Shown piece after piece: positions 26,841 to 38,968 of a DNA stretch of 55,046 bases (position 1 is its first letter; each line of letters starts with the position of its first letter). Both the position numbers and the translations under genes were made by a program. This stretch comes from Prorocentrum cordatum (Eukaryota; Sar; Dinophyceae; Prorocentrales; Prorocentraceae), in assembly GCA_963575745.1 (NCBI GenBank), contig CAUYUJ010019283.1, positions 64,001 to 119,046 on the forward strand. Direction: 5' to 3'. The notes beneath the pieces are model-generated. The model did no database searches. It saw only the letters and a list, made by a program, of their open reading frames with translations, and was not told where the DNA came from.

Positions 26841-29480
26841 CCCCCCGCCAGAAACCCGACCCGCGAGACGCAAGGGCGAAACGCGAAGGACGGAGTCCGG
26901 GAACGAAGGAACAACCCCCTGACCTTACCAGACTGTCCGCTGCCTTGTGCAGCAAAACGGGACTGCCAGTCACGACGCCTCCCTGTCCACCCGCGGTGCA
27001 AACCCCACAAAACGGGGGAAGGGAGCCAAGTGGCTCGCGTGGGCACTCTCGTCGCTCGGCAAACCCGAGTCGCACGGACGCATGCCCACTGCGGAAAGCG
27101 GACGCGGCGGTAGCCATGCCATGACGCGCCAACCTTCGGGACACCTCACCAGGGCGCGCAGATGCCAAACGCAGTTTTGCGGCGCGAGCCGTCCGAGCTG
27201 GTGCTTGCCCCTGCTGCAGTGGGCAAGGCCGAGCGCGCGGAGTCTCAATTCTTCAACAGGCAGCGCCACAGATGTTGCCGCTCGGCGATGTGGTCGCGGC
27301 GCGAGTGCACGGACTGGATTGCCCCACCCATTGAGATTATCTCTTCCGAGAGTACTGCGGCGACGTGCCAGATGCGCGCATCCCGCGGCGATGCAACAAC
27401 AGCATGCCAAAGTGTATGCGCGCAATCGCGCCTCAATCATCAGCCACTTCTTGATCAATGTTATCATTCAAGGCATCTTGCAGTGAATACACAGCGAGTA
27501 GAAGTAATTCCAGTCTCGTTGTGAGCTCTCCATTCTGTCTTGCAGCTCAGTGTGTAGTATCAGTGCTTGCACAACAATGATCGTTACTCGCATTTGGTTC
27601 TGTAACTCATACGCGCTAGTACTACTATTCAACCACCGATCTCCATGTACAGTGGGGATCTCACAAAGTGTGTTCTGCTGTCGTCGCAGAACCCATCCCG
27701 TCAGCATGCGCGACAATATTACACATCGGCGTGCGACACTGGGGAAGTACAAGCACCGGCGCGTGCCGCAGGCCATCCCCATGACTGCCGAGGCATCCAC
27801 CTGTGATGTCTGGGGAGGTATAAGTCAGGGGAGTGCTGCAGGCGTCTATAACGGTTGTCGACATGTTCTTGCTGCTCACTGGCAAAATTGCTGGCCAAGA
27901 TGTATCGGAATCGTAGTTGCAACGCTAGCATTGGCCCGCAGGGCCACGGATCCTGGCAGAATCGGACTTGAAGCGGTAGTCGCCGTGCCTGGGGTCCGTG
28001 TATACCCATCCATTCCACTCCTCGCTCCTGTACTTTGTGCCCCTGCTCTGCCTCCCTCGCAGTGCGCGTCGGAGGCGCAGTCGGGGCACGGTGGCCTGAG
28101 TGCGGGAGAGAGACTGTCGGCGCCTGCGCAGCCCTTTTCGGCGGAAGCGGATTGGGGGAAGCAGCTGCAGAACGCCGGGGCCACTGTGCGCGGGAATGGG
28201 GTATGGCGTTACGCCGGAGCGATCGGATGCCCTTCCTTACCTTTCCCCCCGGGGATAATGGGCCGACTTTCGAAGTTGGCCTCGGCAACCACTTTGGAAG
28301 TCATCGCAGCGGTTGCCAGCGTCGCATCGCGGGCAAGCGCCTTGCGCTGGGCCGGGCGATTCACCAGTGCCGAAGCTGGTGCCTATCCTGTCTTCGGATC
28401 GGGGCGAATGCAGGCCATGGCCTACTTCATGGTGAAAGAAGTGCTGTCTGCAGCGCCTTCGGCACGCGCAGTCACGCGACCCCTCTCCTCGCAAACGGCC
28501 GACGGTTCCTCGCCTGGATTCGAGTTCAGGGTATTTCTCTGCGCGTTATCGTCGAGTTCCATGCAAGACATTGCGGTGGCGATCGTCCAGGGGTCTTGCC
28601 CTCGTCGGTGCGGTTCTCGGTCGTGTCCGCGTAAGAAAAACCGCGCGTCCAGCAGTCCATCATGTAGGTCCACGGTCAGAACTTGATCGGAGTGTCCTGG
28701 GTGGCGCGCCCCCCCCTGGTCAACCTGTCAGGATTGCCTGATGTTGCCTGGTGGTATGCGTGGGGGTTGATGACTTCTATGAACGATGCGTGGTGTTTTC
28801 AATTTTTCTTAGCATCGTCTTTCAACGATTTCTTGGGGCAGCGCCAGGGACCATATGGGCGCGCAGTCCATTCGCGTGGTTTCGGGATGGAAGGTCTCGC
28901 GGACCCACCCGCGCCACACCAGGCAGCACTTGCGATCTACTCCAGGCCAAGAGGAACGCTCTGAATCGAAAAGCAGAGCTCGCACATCACAATCACTACG
29001 GTTGGGTGGCAGGCTCCGTGAGCAACCGTCACACTTGTTTACTCGAGCTTGGTGCTCAGCGGATGCACATCCGTCGGCATCCGCCGCCGCGTCTTTGGGA
29101 TAACATGAGCAAGGTCCTGATGAACAAGAGTGTGGTAGTCGTTAGAAAATGATTGCTTCATATTCTCGACGTCACCGGCAGGCGCGATGTCCGGAATATC
29201 GTGATCGACCCCATCGGGAGCCGAACCTAATGAGCATCTAAGCCCCTGGCTGGCTGTTGGATCGGTCTCGATACAGGTCCTGCTGTGTCAGTTCTTCTAT
29301 GGTCCTACTCTGGAGTTCGTAAAGCTGGCCCTCCTGTGGGATCTGGAAATTCGCTGTACCTGAATCGGCGGCGATGGGGGCCCCAAATTGGTCCCCAGCA
29401 AGAGCCTCAAGGTCCATCGAAACGTCATCATCCGTTGCAGGAGTTCCTGGGCGTGGGGTGGGGTGGGGTAGGGTGGGGGG
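26841..29480. other. no recognisable gene; possible decayed minus-strand coding DNA
   Basis: The composition is less GC-extreme and codon-like on the minus strand. Isolated cysteine-rich stretches occur (PPCPDCASDAHCEGG near 28,090), but I find no domain. On the plus strand 28,751-29,152 encodes VGVDDF, superficially like an RT catalytic motif, without the neighbouring RT blocks. I cannot support a specific gene. Confidence 0.4.
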
Positions 29481-29486
29481 TGGGCG

Positions 29487-29703
<217 letters not shown>

Positions 29704-29729
29704 GGCGCGGGGGAACCTTGGGGGTCTGG

Positions 29730-30180
29730 GATCCTCCATTAAGAGATGGAGCGCGTTGCTCAGACAGAGCAATCCAATATGTTGCGCCAACAATGACACG
29801 TCGTTGCCGAAGTCTGCTTGGGCGATCTCCCGGAGCAAGGCCGACGCGGAGCCAGTCCATTCAGCGACTCCCAACAGCGTGCCCTTGAATGTCTCAAGGC
29901 TCTGTAAGATGACCTTAGTGAAGCGCTCGTGTGGCGCTATAGCCTGTGGCGCTGTGCCCACTCGTTTGTCAAGCCGCAATTCTGGATGACTGTCGAGCTC
30001 GCGGGGTGGTTCTGGTTCAATGCCAACTCGTAGAGCACGTGTTGCTGGAGCTTGTTGTCCATCATCTTGTAGGTCTTGCCCTGGTAATAATTAGTCGAAT
30101 GGGAGATGCATAGCTCGGGCTCGTCGTCTCCGAATCTGGCGGCTATCTTCGTCGAGGTCTTCGTGTCGCGAGTCTGCCGC
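29730..30180 (-). pseudogene. decayed coding sequence, unidentified
   Basis: Two minus-strand frames join across a frameshift near 29,960. One reads ARFGDDEPELCISHSTNYYQ and KMMDNKLQQHVLYELALNQN, and the other HERFTKVILQSLETFKGTLL and EWTGSASALLREIAQADFGN. Sequence of this complexity is not repeat-derived and looks like a former globular protein. The (GT)n array begins where the second frame ends. I do not recognise the family. A proline-rich linker lies upstream (30,250-30,420: ALGPTEMPVPTDMLNPVPSP). Confidence 0.45.
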
Positions 30181-30439
30181 TAGGGGTCATGGCGCATCTC
30201 GTCTGGCAGCGTTGTTGGTGCGCCTGCTCCTGGTTGGCCCCCATCGAGCGGTTGTGCGTCCCCGTGGTGGCAGATCGACATCGTCGCCGGGAACGGGGAT
30301 CTCGATTGGTGACGGGACAGGGTTTAACATGTCGGTTGGCACTGGCATCTCGGTCGGGCCCAGAGCTGGCCTCGATGCTGGGGTCGCCGCGGCGGCGGCG
30401 GCAGCTGCCCGAGAGAACCTGGCGCCGATGACCTTAGTC

Positions 30440-31590
30440 GGGGCGGGGGCTCCTCTCGGCCGAGGGCGCTGCCGTGCCAGCCTCGGGTGCGGAGTCGGTC
30501 TCCGTCTCGTGATGGCATTCAGAGGCCTGCTTTGTCATCGGCGGCGTCGGGGTCGTCCATCGGGATGTCCTCGGGGGCTCGGGGGCGTCGTCGTCCGTAT
30601 TCCCTTCTGGTATTCTCCTCTGGTATTCGCTGCCGCCGCTGTGCTCGGGGGGGGGGGGCCCAATCCTTGCTGTTTAACATCAGGATGGCGGCGACACGGG
30701 TTCAATGCTGTGGTTTTGTTCGGCTTGGCGTTGCATATATTCATCCAGCGCCCGATGTTAGTATCGGAGTGTGGGATGCATGCCGCCGCGTATCCGTGTG
30801 CACGTTCTTGTCCAAATATTGGTCCATGGACGGTGCCTTTGGTGACGTTGATAGAGTCGCGCGAACTGGACCTCATCGGTGGCCGTGGGCACCGCTGGCA
30901 GTGATGGCTCTTGCGGGTCGCCGTGGTCGCGCAATCGCAGTTCATGGTGACTGGCGGCGGTCCGTTGTCCTAAACCTTGCCAGGCATACTGCGAAACCAT
31001 CCGCGCAGCCGCAGCGCAGCGCGGCACTTGTCCCGATGCCTGCAGGAGTTCTCTCCTGCAAGCGTTGAGGTGGCAAGACTGGCGTGTCCACCTGCGTAGG
31101 GGCAACCCCCGATGCCGTTCGGGCAACGGCAACTGGCCGAGGAGCGGCAGCGGTTGCGGCGGCGGGCTGAGGTGCACCTGTGGGCGGGGGAGTCCAGGAC
31201 CGGCTCGGAGCGGGAGCCGGTCTCGGCGTGGGCGCAACAGGTGGGGTGCGTGAGCCTGGCTGCCCTTCTGTGCTGGTTCGGATTGGGGCAGACTTCTTCG
31301 GCGGTGGAGCCTCGGGGCGGGTCGCGCGCGCAAAGCTCCCCGCCCGCGGGGTCGGGAAAGATGCATTGAGCATCGTCTTCTCGAAGAGGCTCCGCGGCTG
31401 TCTTGCCCGTGGTCCACCGTGGATGCATGGTGCGCTACCGCGATGGTGCAGAATGTTGCCTTGCCTCGCGTCGCAGGTATCGGATGATGGCTGCGGTTGG
31501 CGCAATCTCTGTAAGCGTCGTCGCATCTCAGTCCCGATGCCGGGAGTGACAGCCCATGCGTACCGCGAGGGATGTGTCAATCATGATGTC
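30440..31590 (-). pseudogene. decayed cysteine-rich and proline-rich coding sequence
   Basis: Minus-strand frames contain cysteine/histidine clusters of zinc-finger type: CDCATTATRKSHHCQRCPRPP near 30,900, and SCRCPNGIGGCPYAGGH plus ENSCRHRDKCR near 31,020-31,150. These are preceded by an alanine/proline-rich stretch (APTPRPAPAPSRSWTPPPTG). Frameshifts separate the pieces. Together with the Tpt1-like region just upstream this may be one former protein. The grouping is inference. Confidence 0.4.
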
Positions 31591-31624
31591 GGCACAGCAT
31601 TGCTTGGATCTGGCACAGTATGGT

Positions 31625-32149
31625 TCAATTGTTGTGTGCGGTTTGCGCTGCGGGCAACGAGCGTAGCAGCGCGCCGATGAGAAGGCTTCTGTGCGGGCGT
31701 CCCGATGGCTGCATTTCCCCTGGAAGCCAAGTGCAATGCCGCTCTGCATGTAGGCTACCGTGCTTCTTCGGGGTGCCGCGGTGTACGTGCCGCGCGTCGG
31801 TCGCTCCGTGGTATCCAGCCCGTCTGGACATGTGCGCTGCGTGGATGGGCCGCGGCGTGTCCGCGTATGGCGCGCATCGCAATAATAGCGTCCCACTTTA
31901 GGTCTGTGCGCATACCGTCCGAATTCATGGGCACATCCTTGCAATCGTGACTTGTGCGGTGTGTGGTACTGGCATCCACGAATGAACGACTCGTGCAGGA
32001 TCCCATGTGTTGCTGTAGTCTTCTCCATGCTCCATTGCAGCACGGTAACTCGCAGTAGTGGTAATCCATGAAGGCAGTGCCTCCTTATCGTTGTTATCGA
32101 AGGTGTTGTAGATCGTCGCTAGCAAATCGCCGAGGTTTCTTGCCGCCAA
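31625..32149 (-). pseudogene. Tpt1/KptA-like RNA 2'-phosphotransferase domain remnant
   Basis: Three overlapping minus-strand frames join into one domain: NLGDLLATIYNTFDNNDKEA with MPVPHTAQ (31,925-32,149), then IIAMRAIRGHAAAHPR (31,755-32,069), then AGYHGATDARHVHRGTPKKH (31,625-31,882). The order R-A-x-x-G-H ... Y-H-G-[TA] ... R..V......G matches the conserved core of Tpt1/KptA enzymes (usual forms RAxQGHS and YHGT), which remove a 2'-phosphate from RNA using NAD. The glutamine of RAxQGH is arginine here. At least two frameshifts make it non-functional. The assignment rests on motif order read by eye. Confidence 0.45.
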
Positions 32150-32349
32150 GCGTTCGGTCTATGTTGATGCGGAGCTCGAGATGGACCCCTGCGTAATCAC
32201 TCGAGTGTCACAATGCTGTGGAGATGCGCTTGGGCGCGAGCTCCGTCGCCGAGTGCGTTTGAGGACGGCCTTGCCCTTGCCAGTCCATCTGCCGAACATG
32301 TTCGTGGTCGCGCCCCTCGGGCGCGAACGGTGTTTCAAGGCGGCCGTCG

Positions 32350-33300
32350 TCACAGGCGCGGTGCTTGCCGTGACCTGGTGCATGGTAGACTGGAATGGTG
32401 ATCTATTTGTAGATGCAGACGCGCGCGCATGGGCGTCTGTTCGATTGACGGGAGGCGAATGCAGCGCGGGTAGATGGCCGCCTGTGCTGGGGCTGGTGTT
32501 GGCGCCGCAGCAACGCCTGAAGCGCCCGCAAAAGCTTTCTCCCGCAAGCTGTCAGGAGTCGGAAATGGAGCGGCCCATGGCTGTGCAGGTGCTGGTGCAA
32601 AGCGTGGTGCCAGCGAGAACGCCTCAATGGCCCCGGTGGCCTCGAAGGTCTCAGTGGGGATCTTCTCGAGCTCGCTGTTGATGCGCGGCAAGCGTGGGTC
32701 TGCATTGCGGGGGTTCTCTGATAGAAGCAACGCGGTATCGAGTGCGTTGCTGTGCGCCTTGGCGGCAACGGCATGTTTGGTAGCCCTTTGTAAAAATGTA
32801 GTCGAGGGAGTGGGCAATCGCCTCGCTCGCGTATCCGTGTGCTGAGAATTCGCTATCTAATCCTTCATCGGGCGCTCGTGTCCGAAGAGCGTCTTGTCGT
32901 AGGTTTCCACGTGCGTAGTGTCCTGGGTGGTGACCTCAATGTGAGGCTGCGGAATTGGGTTGCTTCCGCCGGGAGTTTTCCACGCGTATGTTGCGCTCCC
33001 ATCGTCGTTGTGCTGTGCGGGGGTGTGCGGGGGGCACGGCTGTGGGAGCGCGGTTGTAGATGCCACTGTAGTGGACGTCACAGCAGATGTCGATGTCCTT
33101 CATTTGCGCACGTGTCTGTAGGAACGGGAATTCCTGTGCGGGAATCTGGTCAAGTGGAGCAGCGGCCGCAGCAACGCCTGAAACGCTCGCAGGAGCTCCC
33201 TCCCGCATGCGGTCAGGATCAATGCTCATTTGGTGTTCGTATGGCATAGCTGCGTGCTCAGCCAAAAAAGCACTGCTCAACTCCTGCTTCCTCTGTTGGT
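32350..33300 (-). pseudogene. decayed coding sequence with two related segments, unidentified
   Basis: Frames include DQQRKQELSSAFLAEHAAMP then DPDRMREGAPASVSGVAAAA (about 33,180-33,300), DICCDVHYSGIYNRAPTAVP (~33,060-33,100), and PRLPRINSELEKIPTETFEA, then SLREKAFAGASGVAAAPTPA (about 32,490-32,560). The MREGAPASVSGVAAA and LREKAFAGASGVAAA segments are diverged duplicates about 650 bp apart, also visible in DNA (GCAGCAACGCCTGAA.CGC.CGCA). Frameshifts near 32,830-32,900. No family recognised. Confidence 0.4.
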
Positions 33301-33312
33301 CGGTGAGCTGGC

Positions 33313-34940
33313 TTAGCTCCGATTTCTAGAAAGAAACGAACCGCTGCATGCGTGTCTAGTATGCGCGGAAACATTGTACCGCGATGGTGTGACCGTTCTT
33401 GTCGTCAACGTGTATGGCTGCGGGATTTTTGTACGGATGTTACTGGGATGGTAATGACGAGACCACGGTCGGACATTATATGAACATACATGCGCGGCAC
33501 AACCCAAACCTTAACACCGCGTAATTGTGGACTGTCCTGAGAACATGCCAGCTGCGGCCTTCGCAATCCATCTCGTCGATCCAAGCGCCCGCTGCTATGA
33601 CCATGCTCTCACGCGCTTCCATATCTGAGTTGAAGTAGTTCGAAGGTGTTTCGAAATTCCTGTGGACGCCCCAATGGCGGGCGGTGCCTGGGCCGATCGC
33701 TGTCGGGCTCAGGTGAAACGTCATGGCGTCCAAGAGCTGGCTGGGGTCGATCATCATCTGCGGCATTATCTCGTCGACGACCCCTCCTGTCATCGGCCAC
33801 CATCGCCTGGGGTGGGTGCCGATGTAGCCGTTCATGTGCTAGTAGGCGTCGGTGCTCTTTTGTGGCGCACCGCCGCAAACGACGTCGCTGTCGTACCATC
33901 GTGTAGTAGCACTGACCTGTCGCTGGGAGCAGGCGTGTTGCAAGTGTGTGGGATGTCCTTCCATGTGTCCCAGAAATGGTCGTCCGCGTCATTGTATTTT
34001 GCGCGTTTCTCCTTGTTGTCGGTGTTGCGGTAGAGAACTCTGCTATCGGCAATCCATCCCAGAATGCGCGCGTGTGCGGGGAGACATCTGTTCTCTGGCT
34101 TCTCGAACCATGTCGCGCGTGCGGTCCTTGAGGTTATGGGTCGTGATGCGCAGTTCCTCGGCGTAGGTGAAACGCGCTGGGCTGTCGGGGTGTTCCGACA
34201 GCAGAGGTAGGCCCATACCTGCGCGAACGATCTTGGCATCGGAGTAAGTTCGGGGGCCACGAACATATCCACTCCAACACGATGTTGCGATACTGCGAAA
34301 ACGATCCTGCAAGGGTGGCTCCTCGCAGGAACTTCTGACCAACGATGCGCGGCATGAAGGCGCGCGCGACGAGGGGTGCCAATCTGGTTGCGACTGGCGT
34401 AAGTGGTCAGCTTTCCATGCTGGTCCGTGGTGTGCTCTGCTCCTTGCCTCCTTGCTGAGCGGGCCCATGCTGGGGGCAGCGTCGGTGCGCGTTGTTGTAG
34501 GCGGAACGGAAATCTGCCTTGCAGCTTTGCGCTAGCCACCATCCCTATTGAAGTAACGAAGGACTTTCTTGACGGTCCAAGTAGTGAGCCTGCGGTTGGC
34601 GTCCTGGTGCTCCAGGCGGCTATGTAAGCGCAAGCTGCGTCCTTGTCGATCTGGGCGTGGCGCCGTCGGGGCGGCCTGGCATGAGCGTCGCGTGGTCGAG
34701 CGTGTTCAGGTTCAAATGTGCTGCGAGGAACGGTGATTGGCAGTTGGGTGAGGCGGCGTGGCCGCGTCCTGAGCATCTTGCGATGAGGTGGCCGGCGCCG
34801 CCGCGCGTGACTGTGTGGGGTCCCCCCCCAGTGTGCCGCTTGAGATTTTGGCCTGGCCACCTGGTAATCCAATGTTGCGTTCAAGGCTGGGAGTGCAAGC
34901 GGACTGTAGCGGTGGCGGTGGAGTCTGTGGATCTCGCAAT
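33313..34940 (-). pseudogene. decayed coding sequence, unidentified
   Basis: Coherent protein-like stretches appear in alternating minus-strand frames: MPRIVGQKFLRGATLAGSFS (~34,340), YVRGPRTYSDAKIVRAGMGL (~34,240), RDMVREAREQMSPRT (~34,090), HFWDTWKDIPHTCN (~33,960), VVDEIMPQMMIDPSQLLDAM (~33,770) and AAGAWIDEMDCEGRSWHVLR (~33,560). The frame changes at least three times. It looks like one long former protein, but I cannot name it. Confidence 0.4.
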
Positions 34941-35799
34941 TTTCCTCGATGCCACGGTTGTTGCTTTAAGTGTTGGTGAGGGCGCTGCTGGCCCGCGAAG
35001 GATGCGCCGTCCTGTGGTGCTGATCATGCTGAACATGTCGGTGTGTCGGCGCCAGATCTTGCGTGTCTCGCGGTCGGGGTTACCCCCTGCAACTGGGTGT
35101 ATGTTTGCGTCCAAGAACTGTGGCATGGCAAGAACTTGTTTCTGCGCGTGTGGCACGCTTCGAACCCGTTCTGTTCGGGGCCTCCCGGTTCGCCGGACGT
35201 GCCGGTGGCGGGGAAGAGGGTCGCTGAACTGCCAAATGTGATCAAATAGACGCGCCGCGGCGTCCCCGCGCCAGGTTCCAGATCCGTCTGGAAACACTTC
35301 CTGAACAGTGTCTTCGCGAGCTGTCCGGAGCTGAAATGTGCCGCTTCCGTCTGCGCGATCCTCGACGTGCGCTCTGGAAGTGTGGTCTCTGTCTGGGCGC
35401 GCCTGCGCTGCGAATGCCGGGCCTCGCGCGAGAGTTTCCTCTCGCGCGGGGGGGCGGCTCTGGGGCGCGAGGGCGCGGGTGCTCGTGGCGGGCGGCTTCT
35501 CGTTGACCGGGCAGGGTGGCGCCTGACGAGGGGGGTCGCGAACTGGGGGCGATTGAATTTCACGTCGACCTCGGGGGCGGCAAGCTCGCTGAGTCCAAAC
35601 AGCCGCGAATATGCATGGGTTCAATCTGGTCGAGGGGGGCGTCTCGGACGACCGTGGCGCGGGAACGATTCGGGCTTCCCCCCCTCGGGGGGCGAGGTGC
35701 GCCAGAAGTGCCGGCAGGGGCGCCATCGCGGTGCGTGCGCGCGCCCCTCGTGGTTCTTTTTCCCGCGCACGTGTGACCGCATCCAATGCTCTGATCACC
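34941..35799 (-). pseudogene. decayed coding sequence, unidentified
   Basis: Minus-strand frames contain TPRRVYLITFGSSATLFP (~35,240), MPQFLDANIHPVAGGNPDRE (~35,100) and RRHTDMFSMISTTGRRILRG (~35,030), preceded by an arginine/proline-rich stretch. It adjoins the 3' end of copia-B RNase H and may belong to that element or to the unidentified unit to its left. Confidence 0.35.
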
Positions 35800-36889
35800 C
35801 CGCAATCCATCGCCTGTTAATTGACAGAACCTGGCATCGGCCAACGCGCCCATCGAGCTTCGGTGGCTCCGCGGGGTGGGGCTGGCGATCGGGCCGGCGA
35901 GGGTGCGTGGAGGGATTGGCGTTGCGCGGCCATGTCAATGCCATGTCTGACAGGACCCCCCACGCGGGTTGTTTCTCAGCGTCGAAAAGTTTTGGCATCG
36001 TGTCAACCATCTGCCCGTGTGGTCACGCAATTAAAATATCTGTTCGTTTCGGCGCGCCTCCACCATCCGCTCTTGGTTGATTTGGCGCGTCCTATGGAAC
36101 GTGAGTCAGGGCCGCTGCGCGGCCTTTCTGAGCGATTTTGATGCCATCTTCATTGTCTCCGACAATGGCCAAGTCTGCCAGGCTCTGCCCTAGGGGCGCA
36201 GTCGCCTCGACAGGAAATGATTTCGATGCGGGGCCGTCGAAGGGCGGGGCTCAGGCGGGGGCCCGGGCGAAGGAAGCGGGGCCCCATCGGGGGCCTCTGC
36301 CCGTCGCCGGCGGAAGTCGGTTCGTGCGAACTGGCAGAGCCCAACTCGTATGTGGGAGCCGCTGGAGGAAGGCAGCCGGCATAATGGGCCCAACAAGCTG
36401 GGCAAATAGTGTGAGAGCCTGTTTGTGTGGTCTTAACCACGTGCTCCCAGACGTGCGTCCTGGTAACCCTTTCACTCGTGGCGCTGTGTCCCGAGCTATG
36501 ATCTCTGATTCCGCGGGGAACGTGAAATTATGATCTCTGTTTTGCACGCAGCGTCGAGGAGAAATACCGTATTGGAGCCGACGAGGGCGGCGGAGATGCC
36601 GGCAGTAGATTTCGAAGATGTAGCGAAGTCAGCGCGGGATCAATTTGCGCGGAACAAGATGAGTTGCATTTCCGAATTGCCACCGACGGAGCCGAGCAAA
36701 AATCATCTCGAGTATGCTTGAAGAAACGCACGAGTTGAGACGTTCGCCACAAACAGTATTCAATGTAATGATCTCAGAAGCAAGCGTGCAGATCGGGCGC
36801 GAACGTCAAACTGGCAGCTTCGCGCCAGGTAAAGTATCATCAAGGGGGCGCTCGCCGCCTCAGGTCAAAGGACCCCTCGATTGTCGAGG
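35800..36889 (-). pseudogene. copia-B RNase H
   Basis: The RT-RNase H connection reads LMILYLARSCQFDVRARSAR (~36,800-36,850). The RNase H core motif is FTFPAESEIIARDTAPRVKG (~36,480-36,530), equivalent to the S-x-E-[AS]-E motif. Downstream, in another frame, IVGDNEDGIKIAQKGR (~36,130-36,180) matches the D-N-x-x catalytic strand, and MVDTMPKLFDAEKQPAWGVL (~35,950-36,010) the D-x-F-T-K-like C-terminus. Several frameshifts occur. Confidence 0.65.
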
Positions 36890-37660
36890 TCAGATTCGGG
36901 GAAGGATGTATCCTCGATGCCAGGTGCGTCGGCGGATGGCAAGGTCATTGTGCTTGATTGTGGGTTTGAAGACTGTGTGGCGGCGGCTTCCAAGTATCGA
37001 TGTGCACGCTGGTCGGTGAAACCGCGCATGTGTCTCGTCTCCCTGTGTACAAGGCAAATTGTTCGAGCAGAAGCGGTCGGATTGTTTTCATGTGTTCTTA
37101 AAACTCGTCGTCTGTCAGAGTGCGACATGATTGACCGCGGCCCAGATCGTGGTTGAAATTGGCAAGTGGGTTAATCGGGGTACCGCTTCTGCGGATGAGG
37201 TCCCATTCTCTGGTCAGGTTCCGTTTGGGTCCAGCCATTTTGAAGTCGTCAACGTAGACAGAGAGAATACATTCCAGGTCGGGTGCGTCCGCGCACGTTT
37301 CCAGCTTTCCAGAAAGATGAATCCGACTGGTTCCAAGCAAATGCGGCAGTGCCGTGCCCCCCAAAAAAAAACAGGCGAATGGGTAGCCATCGAGTGCGGG
37401 TCGTAGGCGGCAAGCTGGCTGCTTGTACTTTGCCCAGGAAGCTGGGCGACGATGTGCCCGCAAAGCTGGTTCTGACATCTCCATGCGACATCGCTTGTGT
37501 GTGAGCTTCTGGTGCATCGCTTTGTTCACCATCGTGGCAGGATCTCGAACCAATGCCGCCGCATATCTTGGATGCCACGATGTGTGAAGCGCTGGAGGCG
37601 GAATCGGTGACGATGGCGGCCAACTTGGTCTCGTCTTTCAGGTTGTCGCCCTGTGCCACT
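36890..37660 (-). pseudogene. copia-B reverse transcriptase
   Basis: LECILSVYVDDFKMAGPKRN contains the intact YVDD catalytic tetrad at 37,245-37,256. Upstream, RPALDGYP with FAWNQSDSSFWKAGNV in a second frame corresponds to the Y-G-x-x-x-A-x-x-x-W block. REWDLIRRSGTPINPLANFN follows the catalytic motif as expected. At least two frameshifts, one near an A8 run at 37,365-37,373. Confidence 0.78.
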
Positions 37661-38004
37661 GAAGCTCTGTTAGTCGCTGGACAGCTCAGGGTACTTGCAG
37701 AGGGAAACTCAAATAATTAACAACAAATTGACAGTTACGCCGTCGCCATCCGTCGCCGACTGCTTGTTTCTTGACATCGTCTTTCTCTGTCACAGTCTCT
37801 TCCATGCGTTCAATCGTCATAGTCGTCCGTGCTCAGCTTGTAGGGCTTTGAGAGCGGGGCTCAGCGAAGATTCCCATCAGGAATTTGGTCTCGGCGTGGC
37901 TGTGGCGGTGTGGATGAGGACGAGACTGTGGTTGCAGGGGTGCCCCCGTATAGGGTAGGTCCTGCAAAGCTCGTTAGCATTGCCAACATCGCACACCGTG
38001 GTCA

Positions 38005-38900
38005 CTAGGGTGCTCTAAGAACGGCGGCGGACTTCGCGTGCGCGAAGACGCCCTGGTGGCAATACCTCTCAAACTGTCGCTGCTTCGGACACATGTCGGT
38101 CCAAACTTCCGCAATGATGTGGTCTGGTCCGTCGGTTTTCTGCATCTTGGCCACGCCACCGACGATGTTGATCCAGCCGTCGGGCATGATCACCAGCAAT
38201 TTTCTGGAATGTATATCGTCAGTCCAAAGCTCGCTGTGAGCCTGGTGGTCGTTGGCATTCACTCCATCCCACGCGTCTCGAGAGTTTGATTTCCTGAGAG
38301 GATGATGACGTCTCTGCGAGACGAGACGAGACTGACGCTTGGCAGGCATAGACAGGCCAACAATATCGTCAATTGGAATGAAGAGCTTGGTTCGAGGCGT
38401 GCAGATGAAGATGATGCGTGCGTAAGATGCTCCAAGCTGCTCCAAATGGTCCGGTGGGTGTCGGTGCGGCGGGCTCAGCGGCCTCTTCAGGTCCTGCAAG
38501 GGCTGCCTCCCGCGCGACACTTGGATTGTCCCAGTCCAGGGGGCATGCGAAGAGTGGCTCCCGTGTAATGGGTTCACCGAGTGGTCGCGCGGTCTCAGCG
38601 GCCACGGCGTCGTGCTGCACCGGTCTGTGGTGACGGGGGAGGCCGTCTCGGACTGGGAACGCGATTGTCTCAAGGATGACGATGTACTTGCACCGGTGCG
38701 CATGGCAGTGAGAGCCGTCCGGCCACTTCGCATATGTGGCCGTGTCCATGACGAGGTAATCGCCTGACCACTGGCCAGCCGAGTGAAGGTGGCATCCCAT
38801 GAGAGGTCCATCGCGGTACGTTCATCGAACTGACTCGCGTCCTTGTTGTATTTGATGTATAGGCGCATTCCCAATTTTCACTTTTTACGTCGCACCGCGG
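38005..38900 (-). pseudogene. copia-B integrase C-terminal region and INT-RT linker
   Basis: GMRLYIKYNKDASQFDERTA (38,810-38,874) followed in another frame by HLHSAGQWSGDYLVMDTA (~38,735-38,790) matches the integrase C-terminal G-Y-x-x-x-x-G-x-x-S-G-x-Y-x-V pattern of dinoflagellate copia elements. WTDDIHSRKLLVIMPDGWIN and WTDMCPKQRQFE lie in the linker before RT. It continues the integrase interrupted near 41,771 on the far side of the satellite-bearing insertion. Confidence 0.6.
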
Positions 38901-38968
38901 AAGAGTCAGTCCGCGCGCGCGTTCGTGCAAGCTGGGCAATGGCATTGCGAATTGTCAGGAATGTGAAA

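Noticed and set aside
28751-29152. plus-strand VGVDDF as an RT catalytic motif
   Set aside because: No other RT blocks on this strand nearby; a single short match is not sufficient.
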